Assembly (NCBI GenBank): GCA_002394165.1
Contig: DGTA01000060.1
Coordinates: 1-24,727, forward strand
DNA: 24,727 nucleotides
Origin: Lachnospiraceae bacterium UBA4348
GTDB lineage: Bacteria; Bacillota; Clostridia; Lachnospirales; Lachnospiraceae
Direction: 5' to 3'
In this document: positions 1 through 7,496 of the stretch, one piece after another
How positions within the stretch are numbered: the stretch's first letter is position 1
Layout of the letters: the number at the start of each line of letters is the position of its first letter
Position numbers and translations under genes: made by a program
Notes under the pieces: generated by a model
The model's input: only the letters and a program-made list of their open reading frames with translations
Told to the model about the DNA's origin: nothing
Databases searched by the model: none

Positions 1-79
1 AGAACGCGAGTTTGCGAAGAATGCGTCTGATAGGCGGCGCAGCATTTTCAAAAGCGGCAACTGGCTGAAGATCCTTTGA
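1..79 (+). CDS. 3' end of an unidentified plus-strand gene (partial)
   Basis: An open frame runs in from the left edge and stops at TGA 77-79, giving a 25-residue basic C-terminal tail that includes RRRSIFKSGNWLKIL. The composition (Arg/Lys-rich with aromatic residues) looks protein-like, and no minus-strand gene competes for the space. It converges on the minus-strand operon that ends at 133. No family can be assigned from so short a tail. No convincing hairpin terminator is visible between 80 and 132; that gap holds only a T-rich stretch and a REP-like piece. Confidence 0.5.
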   Translation, partial: EREFAKNASDRRRSIFKSGNWLKIL

Positions 80-110
80 AGCTGTCTTTTGTTGTTAATA
101 TGATACTTTT

Positions 111-130
111 CCAAGGACTGTCCCTGTCAG
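111..130. repeat. REP-like fragment (copy A)
   Basis: The stretch CCAAGGACTGTCCCTGTCAG just beyond the stop of the last minus-strand operon gene closely resembles CCAAGGAGTGTCCCCTGTCAG at 13316-13336, differing by one substitution and one extra C. Both copies sit within about 60 bases downstream of the stop codon of a minus-strand gene. Sequences built from GGGAC and TGTCA words are common intergenic repeats in Clostridia. This copy is partial and could be chance, but the shared 3'-end location argues otherwise. Confidence 0.45.
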
Positions 131-132
131 AT

Positions 133-603
133 TCACCAGATCAGCTTCTCCTCCAGCATCCGGCAAAACTTCTCCAGCCCTTCCCGGTCTTCCAGTGTAA
201 ACCGGTCCTTCAGCGGGCTGTCGATATCCAGGACTGCCTTTACCGCCCCGGTCTCCCTGCGGTGGATCGGGATCACGATCTCGGAACAGGATACCGCGTC
301 ACAGGCAATATGGCCGGGAAATTTGTGAACATCCGGCACCAGCTGCACCTCGTCCTTTTCAACGGCCACTCCGCAGACTCCTTTTCCGGGTGAAATATGG
401 ATGCAGGCCGGCTTTCCCTGGAAGGGACCGATATGGAGGGTGCCATGGCGCATTATGTAGAATCCTGCCCAGTTGATATCAGGGATAAACTGCCAAAGCA
501 GGGCGGCGGCGTTGCTCATCGCGGAAACATACCAGTACTCGGTGTTCAGCATTTCTTCCATCTGTTCGCAGAGAAGCTGATAATCGGTCTCATTACCCAT
601 CAT
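133..603 (-). CDS. Free methionine-(R)-sulfoxide reductase, GAF-domain type
   Basis: This 156-residue protein is a single GAF domain of the fRMsr (YebR-like) family, a cytosolic enzyme that reduces free methionine-R-sulfoxide. The family's conserved cysteines are present: C67 in GKPAC, C77 in GKGVCG and C101 in GHIACD, together with WAGFY near residue 45 and SEIVIPI near 107. The start is placed at the ATG at 603 because AAAGGA lies about 11 bases upstream; a longer frame running into the preceding lyase gene has no support. It is the last gene of the operon that begins at 6765, 31 bases after the MalY/PatB-like lyase. Its job is likely repair and salvage of methionine, matching the sulfur chemistry of its neighbour. 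Confidence 0.9.
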   Translation of the reverse strand: MMGNETDYQLLCEQMEEMLNTEYWYVSAMSNAAALLWQFIPDINWAGFYIMRHGTLHIGPFQGKPACIHISPGKGVCGVAVEKDEVQLVPDVHKFPGHIACDAVSCSEIVIPIHRRETGAVKAVLDIDSPLKDRFTLEDREGLEKFCRMLEEKLIW

Positions 604-634
604 CCGTAGATCCGTCCTTTCTTCAAACGATCCT

Positions 635-1810
635 TTATACACTCTCCAGGGCTGTCTTAAGTCTTTCCATTGCTTTTGTAAGGACCTGCCTCGGGCAGGC
701 GGCATTGACGCGCTCAAACCCGTTCCCCTCCGGTCCGAACATAGCTCCGTCATTGAGCCAGAGCTTTGCTTTTTTCTCGATCAGGTCTTTTCTCTCCGCA
801 TCTGAAAGACCAAGTCCGTTCAGGTCGAGCCAGGCCAGATAGGTGCCTTCGGGATGGACCATGTTGATGCGCGGAATATTCGTGCGGATATAATCCTCCA
901 TGAAAAGAAGGTTGTCCCATATATAGGCTTTCACTGCCTCAAGCCACTGCCCGCCTTCCTCGTAGGCGGCCTGGCAGGCGGCCTGCCCCATGATGTTCAG
1001 TTCGGGGGCGAAGCACATCTTGAGTTCTTTCTCAAACTTTGCGCGAAGATCTTCATCCGGGATAAAAAGGTTCGAGCACTGGAGCCCTGCGATGTTAAAA
1101 GACTTGCTCGGCGCCGTGCAGACGATCACATTCCGGCTGTACCGGTCGTCCAGGGACAGCAGCACATGATGGGTGCGCCCTTCCCAGACAAAGTCGCTGT
1201 GTATCTCATCGCTGACGACGATCACCCCGTTCTTAAGGCAGATTTCTTCCATGCGCGCAAGCTCTTCCCTGGTCCATACGCGGCCGGCCGGATTGTGCGG
1301 GCTGCACAGCAGGAACAGCTTTACATCCTCCCGTGAGGCGCAGCGTTCGAAGTCCTCAAAATCGATCCCATACCGGCCGTTCTCATAGCGCAGCGGGGAG
1401 TTGACGATCTGCCTGCCGTTCTCGGTGATCACGTGGCTGAAAGGATGGTAGACGGGCCGCTGGATCAGTACGGCCTCTCCCGGCTGTGTATAGGCCCTTA
1501 CGGCCATGGCCAGGGCAAATACGATGCCCGGTGACGTAATGATCCATTCTTTGCGGCTCTTAAAGCCGAAATGCTGCTCATACCATCCCATCACGGCTTC
1601 ATAATAGGCATCCGGACTGAAGGTATATCCGTAAACATTGTGACGTACGATATTCTCCAGCCTGGCGCGGATCGCCGGTGCACACTCAAAATCCATATCC
1701 GCCACCCACAGCGGAAGCACATCGTCTCCCATTCCGTGCGAGGCGCGAAGGTCATATTTAACGCAGTCTGTGTTCTCTCTTTTTGTTATCTCATCAAAAT
1801 GAAAATCCAT
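635..1810 (-). CDS. MalY/PatB-family PLP-dependent C-S lyase/aminotransferase
   Basis: A 391-residue fold-type I PLP enzyme of the MalY/PatB (cystathionine beta-lyase) branch. Visible marks are PLWVADMDF (33-41) near the N-terminus, SPHNPAGRVW (170-179), VSDEIHSDF (199-207) with the PLP-contacting Asp201, and TAPSKSFNIAG (232-242) with the Schiff-base Lys236. Known members cleave C-S bonds of cystathionine or cysteine conjugates, giving homocysteine or thiols plus pyruvate and ammonia. Length is normal for the family. The start at 1810 has AGGAG 8 bases upstream and follows the cyclophilin gene stop by 18 bases, so the genes are cotranscribed. Substrate cannot be told from sequence; a plain aminotransferase role is possible. 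The following methionine sulfoxide reductase supports a link to sulfur amino acids. Confidence 0.88.
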   Translation of the reverse strand: MDFHFDEITKRENTDCVKYDLRASHGMGDDVLPLWVADMDFECAPAIRARLENIVRHNVYGYTFSPDAYYEAVMGWYEQHFGFKSRKEWIITSPGIVFALAMAVRAYTQPGEAVLIQRPVYHPFSHVITENGRQIVNSPLRYENGRYGIDFEDFERCASREDVKLFLLCSPHNPAGRVWTREELARMEEICLKNGVIVVSDEIHSDFVWEGRTHHVLLSLDDRYSRNVIVCTAPSKSFNIAGLQCSNLFIPDEDLRAKFEKELKMCFAPELNIMGQAACQAAYEEGGQWLEAVKAYIWDNLLFMEDYIRTNIPRINMVHPEGTYLAWLDLNGLGLSDAERKDLIEKKAKLWLNDGAMFGPEGNGFERVNAACPRQVLTKAMERLKTALESV

Positions 1811-1828
1811 CTGTCAATCTCCTGCAGG

Positions 1829-2434
1829 TCAGTCTGTAATGACGATACTCTTGATCACCGGCTGTTCATCCTTGGGGATGGTCCCGTTCCCGTCGATCGG
1901 TCTGGCGTCGGCGGCGATCTTGTCCACGATCTCCTGTCCTTCGGTCACATGACCGAAAGCAGCATAGTTTCCGTCCAGGGACGGCGTATCCGCCACCATG
2001 ATGAAAAACTGCGAACTGGCACTGTCGGGGTCGGACGCCCTCGCCATGGAGATGACGCCCTTCTTGTGAGAGATATCGTTCTTGACCTGGTTGGAGGCGA
2101 ATTCACCCTTGATGGTCTTTTTAGACCCTCCGGTCCCGTCACCGAGAGGATCACCGCCCTGGATCATGAACCCGTCGATGATCCGGTGGAACGTGAGCCC
2201 GTCATAGAAGCCTTCCTTCGCCAGCTCCATAAAATTACCGACCGTGATCGGGGCGGTATCCCCGTCCAGCTCCACGGTTACCTTTCCGTAATCCTCAATG
2301 GTGATCTCGGCGTGATGGATGCCGGACGCCTTCGCGGTATCCTCTTTCTTTTTGCCGCAGCCCGCGATGAACGCAGCAGCCGCGGCCATGATCAGTAAGA
2401 TCAGTACAGTGCGGTGAATCAGTGGTCTTTTCAT
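1829..2434 (-). CDS. Cyclophilin-type peptidyl-prolyl isomerase lipoprotein
   Basis: A 201-residue cyclophilin. The first 25 residues are a lipoprotein signal (hydrophobic core, then FIAGC with lipidated Cys26), followed by a short KKK/Asp-rich tether. The cyclophilin domain (about 40-200) shows FHRIIDGFMIQGGDP (82-96, catalytic Arg84), MARA (130-133), SQFFI (141-145) and LDGNYAAFGHV (153-163). It should sit on the outer face of the membrane and catalyse proline isomerisation in exported proteins. AAGGAG lies a few bases before the ATG. It is between the esterase and the PatB-like lyase in the same operon; nothing in the neighbours shows a specific client. Confidence 0.93.
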   Translation of the reverse strand: MKRPLIHRTVLILLIMAAAAAFIAGCGKKKEDTAKASGIHHAEITIEDYGKVTVELDGDTAPITVGNFMELAKEGFYDGLTFHRIIDGFMIQGGDPLGDGTGGSKKTIKGEFASNQVKNDISHKKGVISMARASDPDSASSQFFIMVADTPSLDGNYAAFGHVTEGQEIVDKIAADARPIDGNGTIPKDEQPVIKSIVITD

Positions 2435-2469
2435 TTTATTCTCCTTATCAACGTAATTTTATCTTTCGG

Positions 2470-3222
2470 TCAGTGTCTTTTCAGGAAGTCAACCACGTAT
2501 CCGGCAACCTCATCCACCTTACGGTCAAAGCAGTGCGTATCACCGGTGATGATCTTCAGCTCACAGTCCCTGTAGAGCCTGGCAGCTTCCACTGCGTAGG
2601 ATACGGGCACCGTTTCATCCGTATCGGAGTGGATGATCAGCACGGGGCCATCGTACATGCGGATCGCCTCCTCCACCGGCAGCAGCTGCGCCGCGCGGAA
2701 GTAGTCCCCTCTAAGGGTATGCTCCTCATCCATCTTAAGCTCATCCGGGATATGATCCGGATCAAACTCCACATCGAACGATCTCCCCTGTCTGGCTGCA
2801 TCGCGGATTATGATGGCCGGCGCGAGCGGGATGAGCGCCTTGATCCTGTCGCGCTCGGCCGCCGCCGCCAGGATGGCGGTCAGTCCTCCCTGGGAGTGCC
2901 CTGCCAGGTAGATATCGGATACAAAATCAAGATGAGCGGCGTAGTCGATGACCGTCATCATTTCATGGAACCATTTCAGCACCGTGTGGTCCTTAAACTC
3001 CCCGTCGCTCTTCCCGTGCCCGTACAGCTCGATGCGCAATGACGCATACCCGTTATCGTTGACCGCCTTCGAGATAGCCAGGAGATGAGGCTCTTCCATG
3101 TGGCCGGTATAGCCGTGCTCAATGATCACGAGCGGGTATTTTTCTTTGCTGGCAGCGGGAAAATCAAGTTTGGCGTGTAGACGGATATGATCATGCTCTA
3201 TATAAAATTCTTTGTTTTCCAT
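2470..3222 (-). CDS. Alpha/beta hydrolase, feruloyl/cinnamoyl-esterase-like
   Basis: A 250-residue cytosolic alpha/beta hydrolase. The nucleophile elbow is GHSQGG (108-113, Ser110), the acid is Asp200 or Asp202 in IIHSDTDETVP, and the base is His230 in GDTHCF. HGYTG (36-40) supplies the oxyanion hole. A charged insert around 140-175 matches the small lid found in the cinnamoyl/feruloyl esterases of gut bacteria (Est1E and LJ0536 type), to which size and HSQGG also fit. There is no signal peptide, so it would act on imported esters. AAGGAG precedes the start, and the gene follows the PfkB kinase stop by 15 bases. Together with the upstream glycoside hydrolase this suggests use of plant-derived acylated sugars; that is inference. 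Confidence 0.8.
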   Translation of the reverse strand: MENKEFYIEHDHIRLHAKLDFPAASKEKYPLVIIEHGYTGHMEEPHLLAISKAVNDNGYASLRIELYGHGKSDGEFKDHTVLKWFHEMMTVIDYAAHLDFVSDIYLAGHSQGGLTAILAAAAERDRIKALIPLAPAIIIRDAARQGRSFDVEFDPDHIPDELKMDEEHTLRGDYFRAAQLLPVEEAIRMYDGPVLIIHSDTDETVPVSYAVEAARLYRDCELKIITGDTHCFDRKVDEVAGYVVDFLKRH

Positions 3223-3237
3223 TAAAGCTCCTTTTCT

Positions 3238-4176
3238 TTAAGACATGGCCTTCATGATCATCTCATGGGACAGCCGGATGGAGTTGGCTCCCGGATACAG
3301 CGTGCAGAGCGATCCGGCCGCGCAGCCGTAGGCCGCTGCCTCCTCGATGGAGTCTCCTGCCAGTATCCTGGTCAGGAAAGCCGCGGACATGCAGTCCCCC
3401 GCTCCGGTTGTGTCCACAGGATCCACCTTGAGCGCCGGGATATCCCCCTCAAAAGAAGGGCTGTAGACGCGTGCTCCCTTCTCTCCGCGCTTGACGATAA
3501 TGTTCCTGGTTCCCAGCGCATGCAGAGCGTCGACCGCCCTCTCAACATCCGGCTGCCCGGTATAGGGCATCAGGTCATACTCACTGGGGATAAAATAATC
3601 CATCAGCGGGGCAAATCTCTCAAGTCTTTCCCTGTCACAGACCACCCGGGCCGTATCCAGGTCCCCGAAGATCAGCGCACCTTTCTCCCTGGCCTTCTTA
3701 AGGAACTGTTCCAGACCATCCTCCTCCGCCACGGGCATCCCAAAAAGGCTGCCCAGCGAAACCGCCGAAAGTCCTTCCGGTACCTTGTCGGGAAGGTCTT
3801 CTTTTCCCAGCGTGTTGTGGGCGCCCTGGATGGAGAAGATCGTCCGTCCGCCGTCGCTGCCCACCAGCACCAGCGCGGTGCCTGTTTTAAACTGCTCTTT
3901 TTCCCGCAGCCAGGTGGTGTCGACGCCCCGGCTTTCAAGGGAAGCCCTGAGCATCCTTCCGTTCTCGTCGCCGCCGACACATCCGTTGAAAAAACTTCTG
4001 CATCCGAGGGCTGCCAGGAAGATGCTCTGGTTGCAGGCGTCTCCTCCGGGCATCAGGCCAATATCGTCAATGCGCTGCTTTTCCTTCCACGCTGAAGGAG
4101 GCTGAACGCCCTTTGCGACCACATCCAGTACGATGAGTCCGATGCTCAGAACCGTTTTGTCATTTAGCTTTATCAT
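3238..4176 (-). CDS. PfkB-family carbohydrate kinase
   Basis: A 312-residue ribokinase/PfkB-type kinase that phosphorylates a sugar or nucleoside with ATP in the cytosol. The N-terminal signature is MPGGDACNQSIFLAALG (42-58), and the C-terminal signature VDTTGAGDCMSAAF (254-267) carries the catalytic base Asp261 and anion hole. The start is set at the ATG at 4176: the glycoside hydrolase stop codon ends one base upstream and GAAGGA lies just before, so translation is probably coupled. A longer frame would only overlap the hydrolase. Substrate is unknown. Position right after a GH-G-clan hydrolase suggests it phosphorylates a monosaccharide that enzyme releases. Confidence 0.9.
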   Translation of the reverse strand: MIKLNDKTVLSIGLIVLDVVAKGVQPPSAWKEKQRIDDIGLMPGGDACNQSIFLAALGCRSFFNGCVGGDENGRMLRASLESRGVDTTWLREKEQFKTGTALVLVGSDGGRTIFSIQGAHNTLGKEDLPDKVPEGLSAVSLGSLFGMPVAEEDGLEQFLKKAREKGALIFGDLDTARVVCDRERLERFAPLMDYFIPSEYDLMPYTGQPDVERAVDALHALGTRNIIVKRGEKGARVYSPSFEGDIPALKVDPVDTTGAGDCMSAAFLTRILAGDSIEEAAAYGCAAGSLCTLYPGANSIRLSHEMIMKAMS

Positions 4177-4177
4177 T

Positions 4178-6058
4178 TTATCCTTCCTTCTTGCACCGAA
4201 GGGCGATCGCGCACAGAAGCGCTCCCCAGTGATAGAATTTATCACTGTTTCCGGCATCGCATCCCCTGCCGGAGATGGCATTGTAGTTTTCGTGCACGTG
4301 CCGGTGCTCCTCCCATTCCGGAAGAAAGATATCGAGCGATTTTTCCGCAAGATCCCGGCATTCATCGGTAAGCTTGTGCTGCTCAAAGGCAAGATACACA
4401 AGGAAATTCAAGGGTGCCCACACTCTTCCGCGCCAGTAATCCTGGTCCTGGTAGGCCGGATCATTCCTGGCGATCGAAGGAAGCATCCACCTTCCGTAGA
4501 ATTCTTCCGGATTGTAGTAATGCTCGTTTATGATCCGGTCGATCCTCTCTGCCGGGATGTTCTCCGAAAACAGCGCATAGAAATTCGTCGGGGCGATCCG
4601 CCTGGAGAATTCTCCGGTGTCCGTGCGCCGGTTGCAGTAGAAGCCGTACTCTTCATCCCACAGCTGTTCCAGGCCGGCCTCTGTGCGGGATATCCGTTCA
4701 TCGTAAAGAGGAATGTCCTCCTCTTTCCCGACGATCACCGCAAGCTCCTTCAGCGCTTTAAGGTCCATCAGGATCAGTCCCGTAAGGCCGACATCCTCGA
4801 GCATGAGCATGTTCGTTTCCTTGTCAAAGGGAATATCGTCATACAGCGGGGAATTGTCCATTCCCGATTCAAGCGCTCCGCCGAACCGGTCATTCACCCC
4901 GTCGTTCTCCCAGCGGTTTCCGAAGATCACTTCAGCCGGGTCACTTCCCCAGCAGAAGGCTCCGGATGAGCTGAGGCGGTTTTCAAAGAACCAGTCATTC
5001 CATTGCTTCAGGGCTGGGTAAAGCAGCTTCGGGAACCAGCCCCATCCGGTCTCCCGGTAAAGCTCAAGCACCATCCTCGAACCCACAGGGGGCTGGGAAC
5101 GGTCCAGGGTCTTCTGGCCGTTTCCGCAGGACATGTTCGGCACGAAGCCTTTGTCCGTCCTCTCGTTGACGATCTCGATCATATTGCTTACCGCCAGCTC
5201 GGGGCAGCGGCTCCCGGCCAGATGGCCGGCGAAGAAGTTGTCCCAGCAGAAAAGCACGTATCCGCCCTTGCGGATGCTCCACAGCCGGCTTACCGGTGAG
5301 ATCACCCGGTCATGGTTCGGATCGTACACCGTATCCCAGGCCAGCGCACATTCGATGGCCGATGCCAGAGAGGCTTCACTTCCGAAGGCACGATGCTTTT
5401 CCTCGAGCCTTTCCCTCGCCTCGCGGATCTTCAGGGAAATAAGTTCCAGTCTTTCCCGGCCGCTTCCGGCGTCGGGCACCTCCCCGTTTTTTACCCGGAC
5501 AGCATAAAATCCTGCCGGACCGCTTTCCTTTACGGAAAGAAACGGTCCCGTCACAGGAACATTAAGGTCCTCATCCGTGACCTCGCCGGAGGAAAAAACA
5601 AACCAGTTCCCACCCGAAGGATTCTGTGCATAAAGCACATCGTTCTCACGTTTTACACTGCCTTCCCGGTTCCACAGGTATCCGCCCTGCAGTACCAGCA
5701 ACGGCGCGGTCATCTGCTCTTTGACGGGTGTGACCAGGATAGCGAAGAATTCCTCTTCGGAAGCCGTCTCTACCATCAGCTCCAGTCCGCACCAGCTGAC
5801 CTTCATGGAAGTGTAGCTGTCGTCGAACGCATGCTCGCCGGGGGAGAGAACTTCCGTCGAATCCTCCCAGTCATCCGTCGGAAATCTTCCGATCAGCGGG
5901 TTCTGCAGGAAATTTCCGAACTTGTATTCCTTGATGCCAAGATTAAGCGTCAGCGCATCCGGCATATGCACAAAGGAGAACAAGCTGTTCACATTCCATG
6001 TTCTCCATCCTCTCAGAAACTCTTTTTTGACTTGTTCATATTCCGGACAGGTCAGCAC
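4178..6058 (-). CDS. Clan GH-G glycoside hydrolase (GH63/MGH1-like, six-hairpin fold)
   Basis: A 626-residue intracellular protein without signal peptide. Residues about 1-215 are a beta-rich N-terminal part; about 230-615 form an (alpha/alpha)6 barrel. Marks of the GH37/GH63/mannosylglycerate-hydrolase-like group are FCWDNFFAGH (270-279), SGMDNSPLYDD (398-408, probable acid Asp401), EDVGLTG (421-427) and YWRGRVWAPLN (541-551). Such enzymes are inverting hydrolases acting on alpha-glucosides or alpha-mannosides such as glucosyl- or mannosylglycerate or trehalose-like disaccharides; the substrate here is open. The start is GTG at 6058, chosen because GGAGG sits about 10 bases before it; the next Met is residue 32. 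It starts 5 bases after the MBL gene stop and is coupled to the PfkB kinase downstream. Confidence 0.82.
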   Translation of the reverse strand: MLTCPEYEQVKKEFLRGWRTWNVNSLFSFVHMPDALTLNLGIKEYKFGNFLQNPLIGRFPTDDWEDSTEVLSPGEHAFDDSYTSMKVSWCGLELMVETASEEEFFAILVTPVKEQMTAPLLVLQGGYLWNREGSVKRENDVLYAQNPSGGNWFVFSSGEVTDEDLNVPVTGPFLSVKESGPAGFYAVRVKNGEVPDAGSGRERLELISLKIREARERLEEKHRAFGSEASLASAIECALAWDTVYDPNHDRVISPVSRLWSIRKGGYVLFCWDNFFAGHLAGSRCPELAVSNMIEIVNERTDKGFVPNMSCGNGQKTLDRSQPPVGSRMVLELYRETGWGWFPKLLYPALKQWNDWFFENRLSSSGAFCWGSDPAEVIFGNRWENDGVNDRFGGALESGMDNSPLYDDIPFDKETNMLMLEDVGLTGLILMDLKALKELAVIVGKEEDIPLYDERISRTEAGLEQLWDEEYGFYCNRRTDTGEFSRRIAPTNFYALFSENIPAERIDRIINEHYYNPEEFYGRWMLPSIARNDPAYQDQDYWRGRVWAPLNFLVYLAFEQHKLTDECRDLAEKSLDIFLPEWEEHRHVHENYNAISGRGCDAGNSDKFYHWGALLCAIALRCKKEG

Positions 6059-6063
6059 CTCTT

Positions 6064-6765
6064 TTATTCCTCCTCACACAAAAACCGGCTTACACCTATA
6101 TCATACACACGGATCTTATTCCCGTACATTTCCCGCTCCTCAAACGGGACATCCTCACCGGCCAGGATGGCCTTCGCACCCCTGATCAGCTCCGGAATGA
6201 CTTCCTTTCCCACATACAGCCGCCCATGGGACGGATAGATCCCGTCAAAATCATCGGCGCGCTTCATCAGCCGCTCCAGGCCGGCCACATAGGCGTGCAT
6301 GTCGCGGTGCATGCCGAACATGAATATCTCGCCGTCCGCCTGGATGGGATCTCCGCCGATCAGGCAGCGCTCACTCCGGTCAAGGACCGTTATGCTTCCC
6401 GGTGTGTGCCCCGGAAGATGAACGATCTCGAGCTCTCTCTCTCCCATTTTAATGATATCGCCGTCGAACACCGGAATCATCCTTCCGGTCTTTTTATTCA
6501 GGTTATAGTAGATCATGGCTTCCGAAGGATGCATATAGAACTCTTCAAAAGCATCATTCCCGGCAATATGGTCCCTGTCGGCGTGGGTATTGAGCAGCTT
6601 CAGCGGCAGATTTGTGATCTTGCCGGCGATCTCCCTCAGATCCACGCCGGAGATGCCTGTATCGATCACCAGAGCCTTTTCAGCGTTGGTCAGCAGGAAT
6701 ATCCTGACATGGCCATCGCAGATCGCCCATGTATTTTTATACAGTTTCGTGATCTCGCACTCCAT
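6064..6765 (-). CDS. MBL-fold metallo-hydrolase
   Basis: A 233-residue metallo-beta-lactamase-fold hydrolase, glyoxalase-II-like in layout. Metal-site residues visible are NTHADRDHIAGN (59-70: His61, Asp63, Asp65, His66), LPGHTPGS (117-124, His120), GGDPI (137-141, Asp139) and YPSHG (177-181, His180). The second His of the usual HxHxDH is Asp63, a variant also seen in other clostridial members. The start is the ATG at 6765 with AAGGAGG 8 bases upstream; a GTG further out lies inside that ribosome binding site. It is the first gene of the seven-gene operon, directly behind a strong promoter. Substrate is unknown; a hydrolytic thioester or phosphoester role is possible. Confidence 0.88.
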   Translation of the reverse strand: MECEITKLYKNTWAICDGHVRIFLLTNAEKALVIDTGISGVDLREIAGKITNLPLKLLNTHADRDHIAGNDAFEEFYMHPSEAMIYYNLNKKTGRMIPVFDGDIIKMGERELEIVHLPGHTPGSITVLDRSERCLIGGDPIQADGEIFMFGMHRDMHAYVAGLERLMKRADDFDGIYPSHGRLYVGKEVIPELIRGAKAILAGEDVPFEEREMYGNKIRVYDIGVSRFLCEEE

Positions 6766-6791
6766 TGTCTGTCCCTCCTTGCACACCTATT

Positions 6792-6820
6792 ATTATATAG
6801 TATTAAAGCGGCGGATTCAA
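6792..6820 (-). promoter_or_regulatory. Sigma-A-type promoter of the MBL-glycosidase-kinase operon
   Basis: On the minus strand TTGAAT (plus 6815-6820) and a perfect TATAAT (plus 6792-6797) are separated by exactly 17 bases and lie about 30 bases before the MBL gene start. The -35 box falls in the loop and upper stem of the upstream terminator hairpin. This is the strongest promoter match in the window. Confidence 0.75.
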
Positions 6821-6836
6821 CGAATCCGCCGCTTTT
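6805..6836 (-). terminator. Intrinsic terminator of the TRAP operon
   Basis: A perfect 14-bp stem (6805-6818 with 6822-6835) closes on a 3-base loop 25 bases after the cytidylate-kinase-like stop. Short T or A runs flank both sides, so it may act in both directions, though the minus-strand T run is only three bases. Its loop overlaps the -35 box of the next operon. Confidence 0.75.
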
Positions 6837-6860
6837 GTATGTACAATTTTATCGTTCAGG

Positions 6861-7460
6861 TCAGCCCCTCACGACATTTTCGAGGATGTCCACGCACTTC
6901 TCCACTCCGAGCAGTCCCGTGTCCAGACAGATGTTGTAGTCCCTGCAGTCACCCATCTCGTGATCCGTATAGGCACGGTAATAGGTCTTCCTGAGCCGGT
7001 CACGCTTTTCAAGGTATTTGGCCGGGTCCATGTTCCCGTATTCATTCAGCTCCAGCACTCTTTTGAGTCTCTTTTCAGGCTCTGCAAACAGGAACACATT
7101 CAATGACTCGATCCCTTCCTCCTTCAGGACGATGTTGGAGCATCGTCCCACAATGATGCAGGGCTTCTTCGCCAGCTGGAGGATGACGTCCTTTTCCGCC
7201 TGGAAGATCGTATCGTAGGAATTGACAAAGCTTGAAGTATTCGTCAGGAAACTGTTGATGAAGCGGGAGCGGCGGCTTAGATCCTCGCCCTCGCGCATCA
7301 CATCCTCTTCCGAGAAACCGCTCACCTTGCTGGTGATCCTGACGAAATCGCGGTCATAAAAGTCGATGCCGAGACGGGCGGCCAGTCCTCTGGCGACGCT
7401 GCGTCCGCCGGCGCCGTACTCTCTGCTTATGGTGATGACCGGAATCTTTTTATCTGCCAT
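6861..7460 (-). CDS. Cytidylate-kinase-like P-loop protein
   Basis: A 199-residue protein of the cytidylate-kinase-like family (AAA_26 type), not the house-keeping Cmk. The N-terminus ITISREYGAGGRSVARGLA (9-27) is the family's modified P-loop, followed by FYDRDFV (34-40); GRCSNIVL lies mid-protein and a charged Arg/Lys-rich stretch resembles the lid. Members bind nucleotides, but the true substrate is not established. GGAGG precedes the ATG, 36 bases after the TRAP permease stop with no terminator between, so it is the last gene of the TRAP operon. Why a nucleotide-binding kinase-like protein is transcribed with a carboxylate-type transporter is unclear. Confidence 0.85.
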   Translation of the reverse strand: MADKKIPVITISREYGAGGRSVARGLAARLGIDFYDRDFVRITSKVSGFSEEDVMREGEDLSRRSRFINSFLTNTSSFVNSYDTIFQAEKDVILQLAKKPCIIVGRCSNIVLKEEGIESLNVFLFAEPEKRLKRVLELNEYGNMDPAKYLEKRDRLRKTYYRAYTDHEMGDCRDYNICLDTGLLGVEKCVDILENVVRG

Positions 7461-7496
7461 TAATCTATACCTCCGTATGATCTGTCAAAACTGTGA

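Noticed and set aside
2422..3042. Long plus-strand frames opposite the esterase, kinase and glycosidase genes
   Set aside because: They mirror the codon structure of the well-supported minus-strand genes and lack starts, binding sites and recognisable domains.
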